A stretch of DNA of 7,683 bases from the NCBI GenBank assembly GCA_046541015.1, contig JBKHEA010000034.1, forward strand, positions 1-7,683, in the 5' to 3' direction. The notes under the pieces were generated by a model. The model did not search any database. It saw only the letters and a program-made list of their open reading frames with translations, and was not told the origin of the DNA. Position numbers and translations under genes: made by a program. Below are positions 1 through 5,475 of this stretch, in pieces; position 1 is the first letter of the stretch; each line of letters starts with the position of its first letter. Source of the stretch: Liberiplasma sp046541015 (GTDB taxonomy: Bacteria > Bacillota_I > Bacilli_A > Izemoplasmatales > Izemoplasmataceae).

Positions 1-24
1 GTTCGAATCCCTTCGCCGCTACCA
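1..24 (+). tRNA. 3' end of a tRNA, probably elongator tRNA-Met (partial)
   Basis: The window opens inside a tRNA. Visible are the T-loop (GTTCGAAT), the 3' side of the T-stem, the 3' acceptor strand CGCCGCT, discriminator A and an encoded CCA. The anticodon lies outside the window. The acceptor strand resembles that of Bacillus elongator tRNA-Met as I remember it, and Met precedes Ile2 in the Bacillus array of the same order. The tRNA call is secure; the Met identity is inference. Confidence 0.7.
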
Positions 25-29
25 TGTAT

Positions 30-106
30 GGACCCGTAGCTCAGCTGGTCAGAGCCACCGGCTCATAACCGGTTGGTCGCAGGTTCGAGTCCTGCCGGGT
101 CCACCA
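30..106 (+). tRNA. tRNA-Ile2 (anticodon CAT, lysidine type)
   Basis: A complete 77-nt cloverleaf with acceptor GGACCCG/CGGGTCC, D-arm GCTC/GAGC, anticodon stem ACCGG/CCGGT, T-arm GCAGG/CCTGC, discriminator A and encoded CCA. The anticodon CAT is at 64-66. A CAT anticodon can mean initiator Met, elongator Met or Ile2. G1-C72 pairing rules out the initiator. The GGACC acceptor and GGCTCATAACC anticodon arm resemble Bacillus tRNA-Ile2, in which TilS converts C34 to lysidine so that AUA is read. The upstream partial tRNA already looks like elongator Met, which supports the Ile2 reading. Confidence 0.85.
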
Positions 107-118
107 ACTAATTTAATC

Positions 119-211
119 GGAGGAATACCCAAGTCTGGCTGAAGGGATCGGTCTTGAAAACCGACAGGGTGTGAAAGCGCCGCGGGGGTTCGAATCCCTC
201 TTCCTCCGCCA
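119..211 (+). tRNA. tRNA-Ser (anticodon TGA)
   Basis: A 93-nt class II tRNA with acceptor GGAGGAA/TTCCTCC, discriminator G and encoded CCA. The long variable arm, roughly 165-185, is the hallmark of Ser, Leu and Tyr tRNAs. The anticodon TGA is at 155-157 in loop CTTGAAA, which specifies serine (UCN codons). The T-loop is TTCGAAT. Confidence 0.95.
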
Positions 212-240
212 TTGACATTTTAATCTTAAGTTGTTATAAT
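212..240 (+). promoter_or_regulatory. Consensus sigma-A promoter inside the tRNA array
   Basis: A perfect -35 box TTGACA (212-217) and a perfect -10 box TATAAT (235-240) are separated by exactly 17 bases. The site lies in the 48-base gap between tRNA-Ser and tRNA-fMet. Transcription should begin near 246-248, about 13 bases before the fMet gene. It would therefore drive fMet, Asp and Phe independently of the promoter that lies upstream of the window. Confidence 0.85.
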
Positions 241-259
241 TATTCAGCAGTAAATAAAT

Positions 260-336
<77 letters not shown>

Positions 337-339
337 ATT

Positions 340-415
340 GGTCCCGTGGTGTAGCGGTTAACATGCCTGACTGTCACTCAGGAGATCGCGAGTTCGAGTC
401 TCGTCGGGACCGCCA
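340..415 (+). tRNA. tRNA-Asp (anticodon GTC)
   Basis: A 76-nt cloverleaf with acceptor GGTCCCG/CGGGACC, discriminator G (an Asp identity base) and encoded CCA. The anticodon GTC is at 373-375 in loop CTGTCAC. It begins 4 bases after the fMet gene, so the two are clearly processed from one transcript. Confidence 0.95.
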
Positions 416-422
416 TTTTTTT

Positions 423-498
<76 letters not shown>

Positions 499-512
499 TC
501 ATCGCACAATTT

Positions 513-533
513 AGCCATTTAGTGGCTTTTTTT
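513..533 (+). terminator. Rho-independent terminator of the tRNA array
   Basis: The stem AGCCA (513-517) pairs with TGGCT (523-527) around a five-base loop and runs into a tract of seven Ts (527-533). The stem is short but G/C-containing, and it lies 14 bases after the last tRNA, where a terminator is expected. Confidence 0.7.
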
Positions 534-546
534 ATATCCGGATTTC

Positions 547-574
547 AAATCATATGTAAACATATTTTTGATTT
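547..574. repeat. AT-rich imperfect inverted repeat
   Basis: ATATGT (552-557) and ACATAT (560-565) form a perfect inverted repeat around AA. It is flanked by AAATCA (547-552) and TGATTT (569-574), which extend it imperfectly. It sits between the tRNA terminator and the 674 gene, and could be an operator or a weak hairpin. In DNA this AT-rich such a repeat can arise by chance. The rest of 534-660 shows only weak promoter-like sequence, for example TAAAAT at 621-626 without a good -35. Confidence 0.3.
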
Positions 575-673
575 TAACCCACCTGTATTATTATTTGTTA
601 TTACATTATTTATTTTTACTTAAAATATAGTAAATAACCTCTCTTAGCAGTATATATTAATAGAGGTGATTTA

Positions 674-1303
674 ATGTTTGAAAAAGAAAGTATGATAAGT
701 TTTCAAGAGCTTGGTTCGTTTATTGATTTTTATAAAGGATTACGTTTATACAACAACTGGACATTGCAAACAGGGCTATTAAATAAACGTGGCAACATGA
801 TTAATGACAGACCCTATACTTTAAAACTAAAAAACATTTTCAATGAGAAAAAATTATTTAGAAGATCTGTTTCAATTGCCGAGATAGTTTCTTGGTTAGA
901 TTCATATGAAATTTTGAAAAGAATCATTCTTAAGTTAAACAAAGAACTTAATTACGATAAAATTGGTAAAATTACTCTGTATCAAGAGTATTTAATTCGT
1001 TTATCAAAAGCAAGAAGAGTTGACTATATTTTTGTTCACAAAAACAATATATTATTAGTTGAATTTAGATTGTCTGATCACTTTCCAAACATGTCAAATG
1101 CTTGGCAAAAAAAAGAACTTGAATTAATAATTTACAAAGAATTAATTAAAAATTACTTATCTGATTGCTATAATGTATATACATATGCATTTATTATGAT
1201 GCCTGAATATGATAATAAGATAGCGATAGAAAAAAACATAAAATATAATAACGCTAATGTTGAACATTTTTGTGAGTATCTAATTTCTTATTTATTGGAG
1301 TGA
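674..1303 (+). CDS. Uncharacterised protein, possible PD-(D/E)XK nuclease-like fold
   Basis: I do not recognise this 209-residue protein by family. The ATG is well placed: AGAGGTGAT (662-670) gives a GAGG core 7 bases upstream. No signal peptide or membrane segment is apparent, so it is probably cytoplasmic. The most suggestive stretch is RRVDYIF (114-120) followed by a hydrophobic strand ending in VEFR (129-132), then a helix beginning near W144-Q145. An Asp (D117), 12 intervening residues, then E-x-R (E130, R132) and a downstream Gln helix is the arrangement of PD-(D/E)XK nuclease-like cores. Arg replaces the usual Lys, so it may be degenerate or inactive. Helical sequence (about 65-110) precedes it. 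It is followed at once by surE: its TGA is 5 bases before the surE ATG, so the two are almost certainly co-transcribed. The gene looks more AT-rich than the ornithine genes. That it is a real gene is likely; the fold is a guess. Confidence 0.75.
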   Translation: MFEKESMISFQELGSFIDFYKGLRLYNNWTLQTGLLNKRGNMINDRPYTLKLKNIFNEKKLFRRSVSIAEIVSWLDSYEILKRIILKLNKELNYDKIGKITLYQEYLIRLSKARRVDYIFVHKNNILLVEFRLSDHFPNMSNAWQKKELELIIYKELIKNYLSDCYNVYTYAFIMMPEYDNKIAIEKNIKYNNANVEHFCEYLISYLLE

Positions 1304-1308
1304 ACTAT

Positions 1309-1992
1309 ATGAACTATAATATATTACTAGTTAATGATGATGGCATTCAATCAGATCGATTGAAATATGCAAAAGAAGTATTAAGTAAATATGGAAAAGT
1401 ATTGGTTGTTGCTCCATTAGAAGAACAATCAGGTAAGAGCGTCTCAATTTCAATAGCGGGTATTAAATTCCAAAAGATTTCAAATTATGAATACGCAGTA
1501 ATTGGAACGCCAGCTGACTGTGTTACATTTGCTCTATTTGGGCTGGACTTCAAGCCTGATATTGTTATATCAGGTATAAATAAAGGGTATAATATTGGTA
1601 TTGACACGATTTACTCTGGAACTGTTGGTGCTGCTTTACAAGCTTCTTATCATGGGTTTAAGGCAGTAGCATTTTCCGCTGATTATACCGGAATGGATAA
1701 TATGAAGAAATACTTTGAAACAACATTTTTGTACATTATCAAAAATCAATTACTTAGCAACGATTATATTCTTAATGTAAATTTTCCTAAAGAAGTTTTC
1801 AAAGACGAAAGACCAATAAAAATGACTAGATTATTTTATGTTAAAATGCTCTTAGAAGGTAAAATCGAAAATGATATGTTCATTCATAAAAGAAATGTTA
1901 TTCCACAAGAAATTCCAAAAGATACCGATGTATATGCACTAAGAAATGGATTTATTTCTATATCGAAAATAAGTTTCAATAAAAACTTATAA
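1309..1992 (+). CDS. surE: 5'/3'-nucleotidase SurE
   Basis: SurE is a metal-dependent phosphatase that dephosphorylates nucleoside monophosphates (and, in some species, short polyphosphate). It is cytoplasmic, forms dimers or tetramers, and is linked to stress survival. The family signature is intact: NDDGI at residues 9-13 (metal-binding D10, D11), EEQSGKS at 38-44 (S41 as metal ligand), GTPADCV at 66-72 and SGINKGYNIG at 88-97 (N91), then YSGTVGAA at 102-109. I choose the ATG at 1309 (227 residues). GGAG at 1297-1300 sits 8 bases upstream of it, whereas an in-frame GTG at 1300 falls inside that ribosome binding site. At 227 residues it is a little short for the family (about 250). The position after GAA-[MLV], usually Glu, is Gln here (L110-Q111). 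It shares a transcript with the unknown gene at 674 and ends at the terminator at 2041. The family assignment is confident; the substrate in vivo is unknown. Confidence 0.93.
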   Translation: MNYNILLVNDDGIQSDRLKYAKEVLSKYGKVLVVAPLEEQSGKSVSISIAGIKFQKISNYEYAVIGTPADCVTFALFGLDFKPDIVISGINKGYNIGIDTIYSGTVGAALQASYHGFKAVAFSADYTGMDNMKKYFETTFLYIIKNQLLSNDYILNVNFPKEVFKDERPIKMTRLFYVKMLLEGKIENDMFIHKRNVIPQEIPKDTDVYALRNGFISISKISFNKNL

Positions 1993-2040
1993 ACCAGTGT
2001 TTAATCATGCTGATTCTTCTACATATTATTAAGTTATACA

Positions 2041-2073
2041 AAAGACACATTATAGATTTAATGTGTCTTTTTT
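2041..2073 (+). terminator. Rho-independent terminator after surE
   Basis: A 12-bp stem (2041-2052 with 2059-2070, 5' arm AAAGACACATTA) closes a six-base loop and runs into TTTTTT (2068-2073). It lies about 50 bases after the surE stop and separates the 674-surE unit from the ornithine cluster. Confidence 0.9.
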
Positions 2074-2125
2074 AATGTGCTCGTATTAATTAAATGCCTT
2101 TTTATCGGGTCTTTTTTATTTTAGA

Positions 2126-2155
2126 CTTACAATGTAAGGGCTTTTATGATATGAT
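2126..2155 (+). promoter_or_regulatory. ord promoter with palindromic box, copy 1 of a duplicated element
   Basis: An extended -10, TG-A-TATGAT (2147-2155), lies 18 bases after a poor -35-like CTTACA (2126-2131). The odd palindrome CTTACAATGTAAG (2126-2138) covers the -35 zone. The 28 bases from 2128 to 2155 match 3307-3334 upstream of ortA at 26 positions. Transcription would start near 2161-2163, just ahead of the ord ribosome binding site (AAGGAGG, 2171-2177). A weak -35 overlapped by a palindrome suggests regulation by an activator or repressor, possibly responding to amino acids; the regulator is unknown. Confidence 0.6.
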
Positions 2156-2188
2156 TTATTTGTCAAATCTAAGGAGGTTAAATTCAAT

Positions 2189-3229
2189 ATGGATACAATT
2201 AAAGTGATAGTATGGGGTTTCGGAGCAATGGGTAAAGGCATTACTGAAATGCTGCTCGAGAAAAGAGGCGTTGAAATTGTAGGTATTTGTGATTTAGATC
2301 CGAATTATGTTGGTAATGATTTTAAAAACTTTATAGATACCAATAATAAACATAAATCAATTAATATAAGCGATGATATCGATAGTATTATAAAAGAAAC
2401 CAATCCAGATATTGCCTTGGTGGCAACGGATTCATTTACATCGAAGACATATGAAAAAATCGCTAAACTAGTAAACAATAAAATCAATGTTATTAGTACC
2501 GCTGAAGAAATGGCATTTCCTTATGCTAGTGAACCCGAATTAAGCTTAAACATTGATGAACTAGCTAAAAAGAATGGGGTTAGTGTTTTAGGAACAGGGA
2601 TTAACCCTGGTTTTGTAATGGATTTGCTAGTGATTGCATTAACTGGTGTGATGAGAGATGTTAAAGAGATTGATGTTAGTAGGATTAACAGTCTAAGTCC
2701 ATTTGGTCCAACGGTTATGGAAGAGCAAGGTGTGGGCATATCTTTATCCGAATATAACAATCGAATAAAAAATAACAGTCTTGCAGGTCATGTTGGTTTT
2801 AAAGAAAGTATTAATATGATTGCAAAAGCATTAGGTATCAATATCACTAAGTTCGAACAACAAATGAAACCTATTATATCCGAAAACTCTAGGAAGAGTA
2901 AGTATACTGAAGTTGAACCGGGTAACTTAGCGGGCATTAACATGACAGCTCAAGGATTTGTTGACAATGATTTATTTATTAATATGAGCCATCCTCAACA
3001 AATTGAACCAGAGTCGGTAGGGATTGAAACTGGAGATTACATTAAAATAAAAGGCAATCCAGAAGTAAACATGACTATAACACCTGAAATTGATGGGGGT
3101 GTTGGAACTATTGCCATGTGTGTAAATATGATTCCCCATGTATTAAATGCTAAACCAGGATTAAAAACCATGATTGATTTGCCAGTACCAAGAGCAATAT
3201 TGGGTGATATGAGAGAATTACTAGAATGA
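2189..3229 (+). CDS. ord: 2,4-diaminopentanoate dehydrogenase
   Basis: Ord oxidatively deaminates 2,4-diaminopentanoate at C4 to 2-amino-4-oxopentanoate, releasing ammonia and reducing NAD(P)+. This is the redox step of anaerobic ornithine oxidation, in the cytoplasm. The 346-residue protein has an N-terminal Rossmann domain with the dinucleotide loop GFGAMG (10-15) after strand VIVW. An acidic residue follows the second strand (GICDLDP, D35), which usually favours NAD+ over NADP+. The conserved GTGINPGF is at 135-142. The architecture is that of the dihydrodipicolinate-reductase-like dehydrogenases. The start is fixed by AAGGAGG (2171-2177), 11 bases before the ATG, slightly long spacing. 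It has its own promoter and terminator, although its partners lie immediately downstream. The assignment rests on the family match together with ortA, ortB, oraS and oraE alongside. Confidence 0.93.
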   Translation: MDTIKVIVWGFGAMGKGITEMLLEKRGVEIVGICDLDPNYVGNDFKNFIDTNNKHKSINISDDIDSIIKETNPDIALVATDSFTSKTYEKIAKLVNNKINVISTAEEMAFPYASEPELSLNIDELAKKNGVSVLGTGINPGFVMDLLVIALTGVMRDVKEIDVSRINSLSPFGPTVMEEQGVGISLSEYNNRIKNNSLAGHVGFKESINMIAKALGINITKFEQQMKPIISENSRKSKYTEVEPGNLAGINMTAQGFVDNDLFINMSHPQQIEPESVGIETGDYIKIKGNPEVNMTITPEIDGGVGTIAMCVNMIPHVLNAKPGLKTMIDLPVPRAILGDMRELLE

Positions 3230-3261
3230 TTTTGGGTTTACAATTTTATAATAAGTAAATT

Positions 3262-3286
3262 AAGAGGTTGAAAATACCTCTTTTTT
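3262..3286 (+). terminator. Terminator between ord and ortA
   Basis: The 7-bp stem AAGAGGT (3262-3268) pairs with ACCTCTT (3276-3282) around a seven-base loop and runs into TTTTTT (3281-3286). It lies 32 bases after the ord stop. It should end most ord transcripts, leaving ortA dependent on its own promoter or on read-through. Confidence 0.85.
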
Positions 3287-3304
3287 GTTAATTAGTCAAT
3301 AGGG

Positions 3305-3337
3305 TGTACAATGTAAGGGTTTTTATGATATTATAAT
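3305..3337 (+). promoter_or_regulatory. ortA promoter, copy 2 of the duplicated element
   Basis: Bases 3307-3334 repeat the ord promoter element (2128-2155) with only two differences. The extended -10 here is TG-A-TATTAT (3326-3334), with an overlapping perfect TATAAT at 3332-3337. The -35 is again poor (TGTACA, 3305-3310; 18 bases from TATTAT). The palindrome is reduced to TACA-A-TGTA. The start point would be near 3340, giving a leader of about 40 bases before ortA. Confidence 0.6.
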
Positions 3338-3382
3338 TACGTGTGTGAAATCCATAAATTTTGTTGTTAAAGGATGATTATT

Positions 3383-3691
3383 ATGCTAATCAACAAAGGT
3401 AAATATGTAAGAATAAGAAAACACTTACTACTACCAGGTAGTAGAGAAGAAAATGTACCGAACGAAACACAGAAAGTACCTTTAAAAATGTGGGTTAAAG
3501 GTAGGTTGGTTGATGAATCAGAATTGTTTGAAGAAACTAAAATAATCACCATAACAGGTAGAGTTGTAAAAGGTGAGTTAAAAGAAGTAGAGCCAAGATA
3601 CAAACATGATTTTGGTGATTTTGTTGAGGAGTTGTCTTCAGTTAGAGAGATAATCCTAAAGGAAATGTGGGGTGATCTTAGTGACTTATAA
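3383..3691 (+). CDS. ortA: 2-amino-4-oxopentanoate thiolase, alpha subunit OrtA
   Basis: OrtA is the small subunit of the thiolase that cleaves 2-amino-4-oxopentanoate with CoA to acetyl-CoA and D-alanine, together with PLP-containing OrtB. I place the start at the ATG at 3383 (102 residues). AAAGGA (3369-3374) is then 8 bases upstream, whereas the in-frame ATG at 3374 overlaps that ribosome binding site and cannot use it. Recognisable conserved stretches are VPLKMWVKG (32-40), the small beta-rich TGRVVKGEL (58-66) and HDFGDFV (75-81). There is no membrane segment or signal. It overlaps the start of ortB by about 20 bases (11 if ortB begins at 3681), which fits equimolar subunit synthesis by translational coupling. 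It is expressed from the promoter at 3305, separately from ord. The family call is firm because of both sequence and context. Confidence 0.92.
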   Translation: MLINKGKYVRIRKHLLLPGSREENVPNETQKVPLKMWVKGRLVDESELFEETKIITITGRVVKGELKEVEPRYKHDFGDFVEELSSVREIILKEMWGDLSDL

Positions 3692-5135
3692 TATAAAGGA
3701 TATAGTAAATAAAAAATCTGATATCATTAAAAATAGTGTGTCAATTGATTACAATAGATTTGAGTATAAGGGACTGGGATTTGATTATGAGGCTCTTATG
3801 CAAGATTCAGGATTAGATTTGATTAAAATAAAACAAATTCAAAATGAAGCTTTAGTAGGAAACACACCACTAATAGAATTAAAAAACTTAACATTATATG
3901 CTAGAAAATTTTCAGCAAAAGGCTTTGGAGCAAGAATCTTTTTAAAGGATGAAGCTCAAAATCTTAGTGGATCATTTAAAGCAAGGAGAGCAGCCATTAG
4001 TATTTATCAAGCGAAACAACTTGGTTATAAAGGTGTTATTGCAGCAACGAGTGGAAATTATGGGGCTGCGGTTGCTGCTTTAGCTGCGAGAAATGGGCTG
4101 AAATGCATTATAGTACAAGAAGCTTTTGATTCTAATAACAAGGCACAACCAGAAATTATAGAAAAAGCACGTGCTTGCGAAGCATATGGAGCAGAAGTTG
4201 TGCAATTAAGTGTTGGACCCGAATTATTTTATACGTTTTTAAAATTACTAGATGAAACTGGTTATTTTAATGCATCGTTGTATTCTCCCTATGGTGTTAT
4301 GGGAATTGAAACGTTAGGTTATGAAATTGGTAATGAAATTAAAGAGAAATATAATAAGTTTCCTGAAGTAGTTGTTTGTACTAATGCAGGTGGCGGTAAT
4401 CTTACAGGGACTGCAAGAGGATTAAAAAAAGTTGGTGCAGGAGCTACCAAAATTATTGCTGCGAGCGTAGATTTAAAAGGTTTACACATGGCTAGTGATA
4501 TGGACTTTAATAAAAAATCATTTACCACTGGACATACAGGGTTTGGTATACCATTTACGACTTATCCAGATCGTAGCGATGTACCAAGAAGTGCCGCTAG
4601 ACCATTAAGATACATCGACAAGTACTATACAGTTAACCAAGGAAGTGTCTTTTTTATTACCGAAGCTTTAGCAGTTTTAGAAGGATTAGAGCGAGGTCCA
4701 GCAGGAAATACAAGTCTTGCGGTTGCTTTTAAATTAGCCCAAACGATGAAAGAAGATGAAATCATTGTAGTTCAAGAAAGTGAATATACTGGGGCTGGTA
4801 AACATCATCAACCACAATTATCGTTTGCAAAGAAAAACGGTATTGAGCTAATTTTTGGAGATGTGAACACTGAACAACCTGGTAAGAATATTGTTTTTCC
4901 AAAATCTGCTGCAGGTATTGACATTAAAGAACTTGATTTAGATAAATTAAGAATTTCTTATTTAAAAAATCAAATAAAAAGAGAAAAAATAAACAACAAA
5001 TCAATTAATCCGCTAGAATTTAGCGATGAAGATAAAGACTACTTAATGCAAGAATTAAACTTAACATCTGAGGCTTTGGATACAATTATTGAGCGATATA
5101 TAAAGGAGGTCAGCCATGAAAGAAAGACAGGATGA
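3672..5135 (+). CDS. ortB: 2-amino-4-oxopentanoate thiolase, PLP-dependent beta subunit OrtB
   Basis: OrtB is the catalytic, PLP-binding subunit of the OrtAB thiolase that makes acetyl-CoA and D-alanine from 2-amino-4-oxopentanoate. It belongs to fold-type II PLP enzymes (the threonine synthase/tryptophan synthase beta group). Visible are the Schiff-base motif SGSFKARRA with K103, the phosphate-binding glycine loop TNAGGGNLTG (237-246), ATSGNYGAAVA after the lysine motif, and the C-terminal SEYTGAGKH. The length of 487 residues is normal for the family. The start is a GTG and is ambiguous. The one at 3672 has AAAGGA 8 bases upstream. An in-frame GTG at 3681 has GGGGTGATC (3669-3677), an 8/9 match to the anti-Shine-Dalgarno complement, at good spacing. 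The difference is only three residues. It overlaps ortA upstream and oraS downstream by 20 bases (5116-5135). Confidence 0.94.
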   Translation: MILVTYNIKDIVNKKSDIIKNSVSIDYNRFEYKGLGFDYEALMQDSGLDLIKIKQIQNEALVGNTPLIELKNLTLYARKFSAKGFGARIFLKDEAQNLSGSFKARRAAISIYQAKQLGYKGVIAATSGNYGAAVAALAARNGLKCIIVQEAFDSNNKAQPEIIEKARACEAYGAEVVQLSVGPELFYTFLKLLDETGYFNASLYSPYGVMGIETLGYEIGNEIKEKYNKFPEVVVCTNAGGGNLTGTARGLKKVGAGATKIIAASVDLKGLHMASDMDFNKKSFTTGHTGFGIPFTTYPDRSDVPRSAARPLRYIDKYYTVNQGSVFFITEALAVLEGLERGPAGNTSLAVAFKLAQTMKEDEIIVVQESEYTGAGKHHQPQLSFAKKNGIELIFGDVNTEQPGKNIVFPKSAAGIDIKELDLDKLRISYLKNQIKREKINNKSINPLEFSDEDKDYLMQELNLTSEALDTIIERYIKEVSHERKTG

Positions 5136-5475
5136 TTATTTAAATCGAAGTAAACATTTAAAGAATATGAATGATAGCGAACTTAAGAATTATTTCTATG
5201 AGCTTGCTGAGAAAATTGTAAATCCATTATTAGAACTTAGCTATACACATACAACAAAGTCTATTGAGCGAAGTGTGTTGTTAAGAATGGGACTATCAAG
5301 TATAGATTCTAAGGCTGTAGTCGACAAATTGAATGAGTTGAATTTACTTAGAAAAGGTGCTGGACACTGTGTTTATAAATTGATGAAAGAAAAAAGCATG
5401 GATCTCCAACAAGCAACAAACAGTATTATAAATGAAAACGGCGCAGATTATATATTGGAGATGTTTAAGAAATGA
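5116..5475 (+). CDS. oraS: D-ornithine 4,5-aminomutase, small subunit OraS
   Basis: OraS is the small subunit of D-ornithine 4,5-aminomutase, which moves the terminal amino group of D-ornithine from C5 to C4 and yields 2,4-diaminopentanoate. It carries no cofactor itself and is needed for the activity of OraE. The 119 residues match the usual length of about 120. Family-typical stretches are EKIVNPLLEL (32-41), SIERSVLLRMG (49-59) and KGAGHCVYKL (80-89). A strong AAAGGAGGT (5102-5110) lies inside the end of ortB, 6 bases before the ATG. The gene overlaps ortB by 20 bases, and its stop overlaps the oraE start as ATGA. This placement argues for tightly coupled synthesis of the two mutase subunits. 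Confidence 0.93.
   Translation: MKERQDDYLNRSKHLKNMNDSELKNYFYELAEKIVNPLLELSYTHTTKSIERSVLLRMGLSSIDSKAVVDKLNELNLLRKGAGHCVYKLMKEKSMDLQQATNSIINENGADYILEMFKK

Noticed and set aside
30..106. Reading the CAT tRNA as methionine
   Set aside because: It lacks the initiator C1-A72 mismatch, and its acceptor and anticodon arm fit Ile2 better; an elongator Met candidate already lies just upstream.
2093..2120. Second terminator after surE, at the T-rich stretch
   Set aside because: There are T tracts but no convincing G/C stem before them; the hairpin at 2041-2073 is sufficient.
1993..2188. Riboswitch or leader RNA before ord
   Set aside because: The predicted promoter leaves only about 27 bases of leader, too short for a riboswitch, and no known aptamer motif is visible.
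2305..2760. Minus-strand open frames opposite ord
   Set aside because: They lie wholly inside ord, have no ribosome binding site or recognisable family, and read as antisense shadows of a strongly supported gene.
3367..3603. Minus-strand open frame opposite ortA
   Set aside because: It is antisense to a recognised gene and low in complexity, and it would run across the ortA start and leader.
4319..4528. Minus-strand open frame opposite ortB
   Set aside because: It is antisense to the conserved glycine-loop region of ortB, with no independent coding signal.
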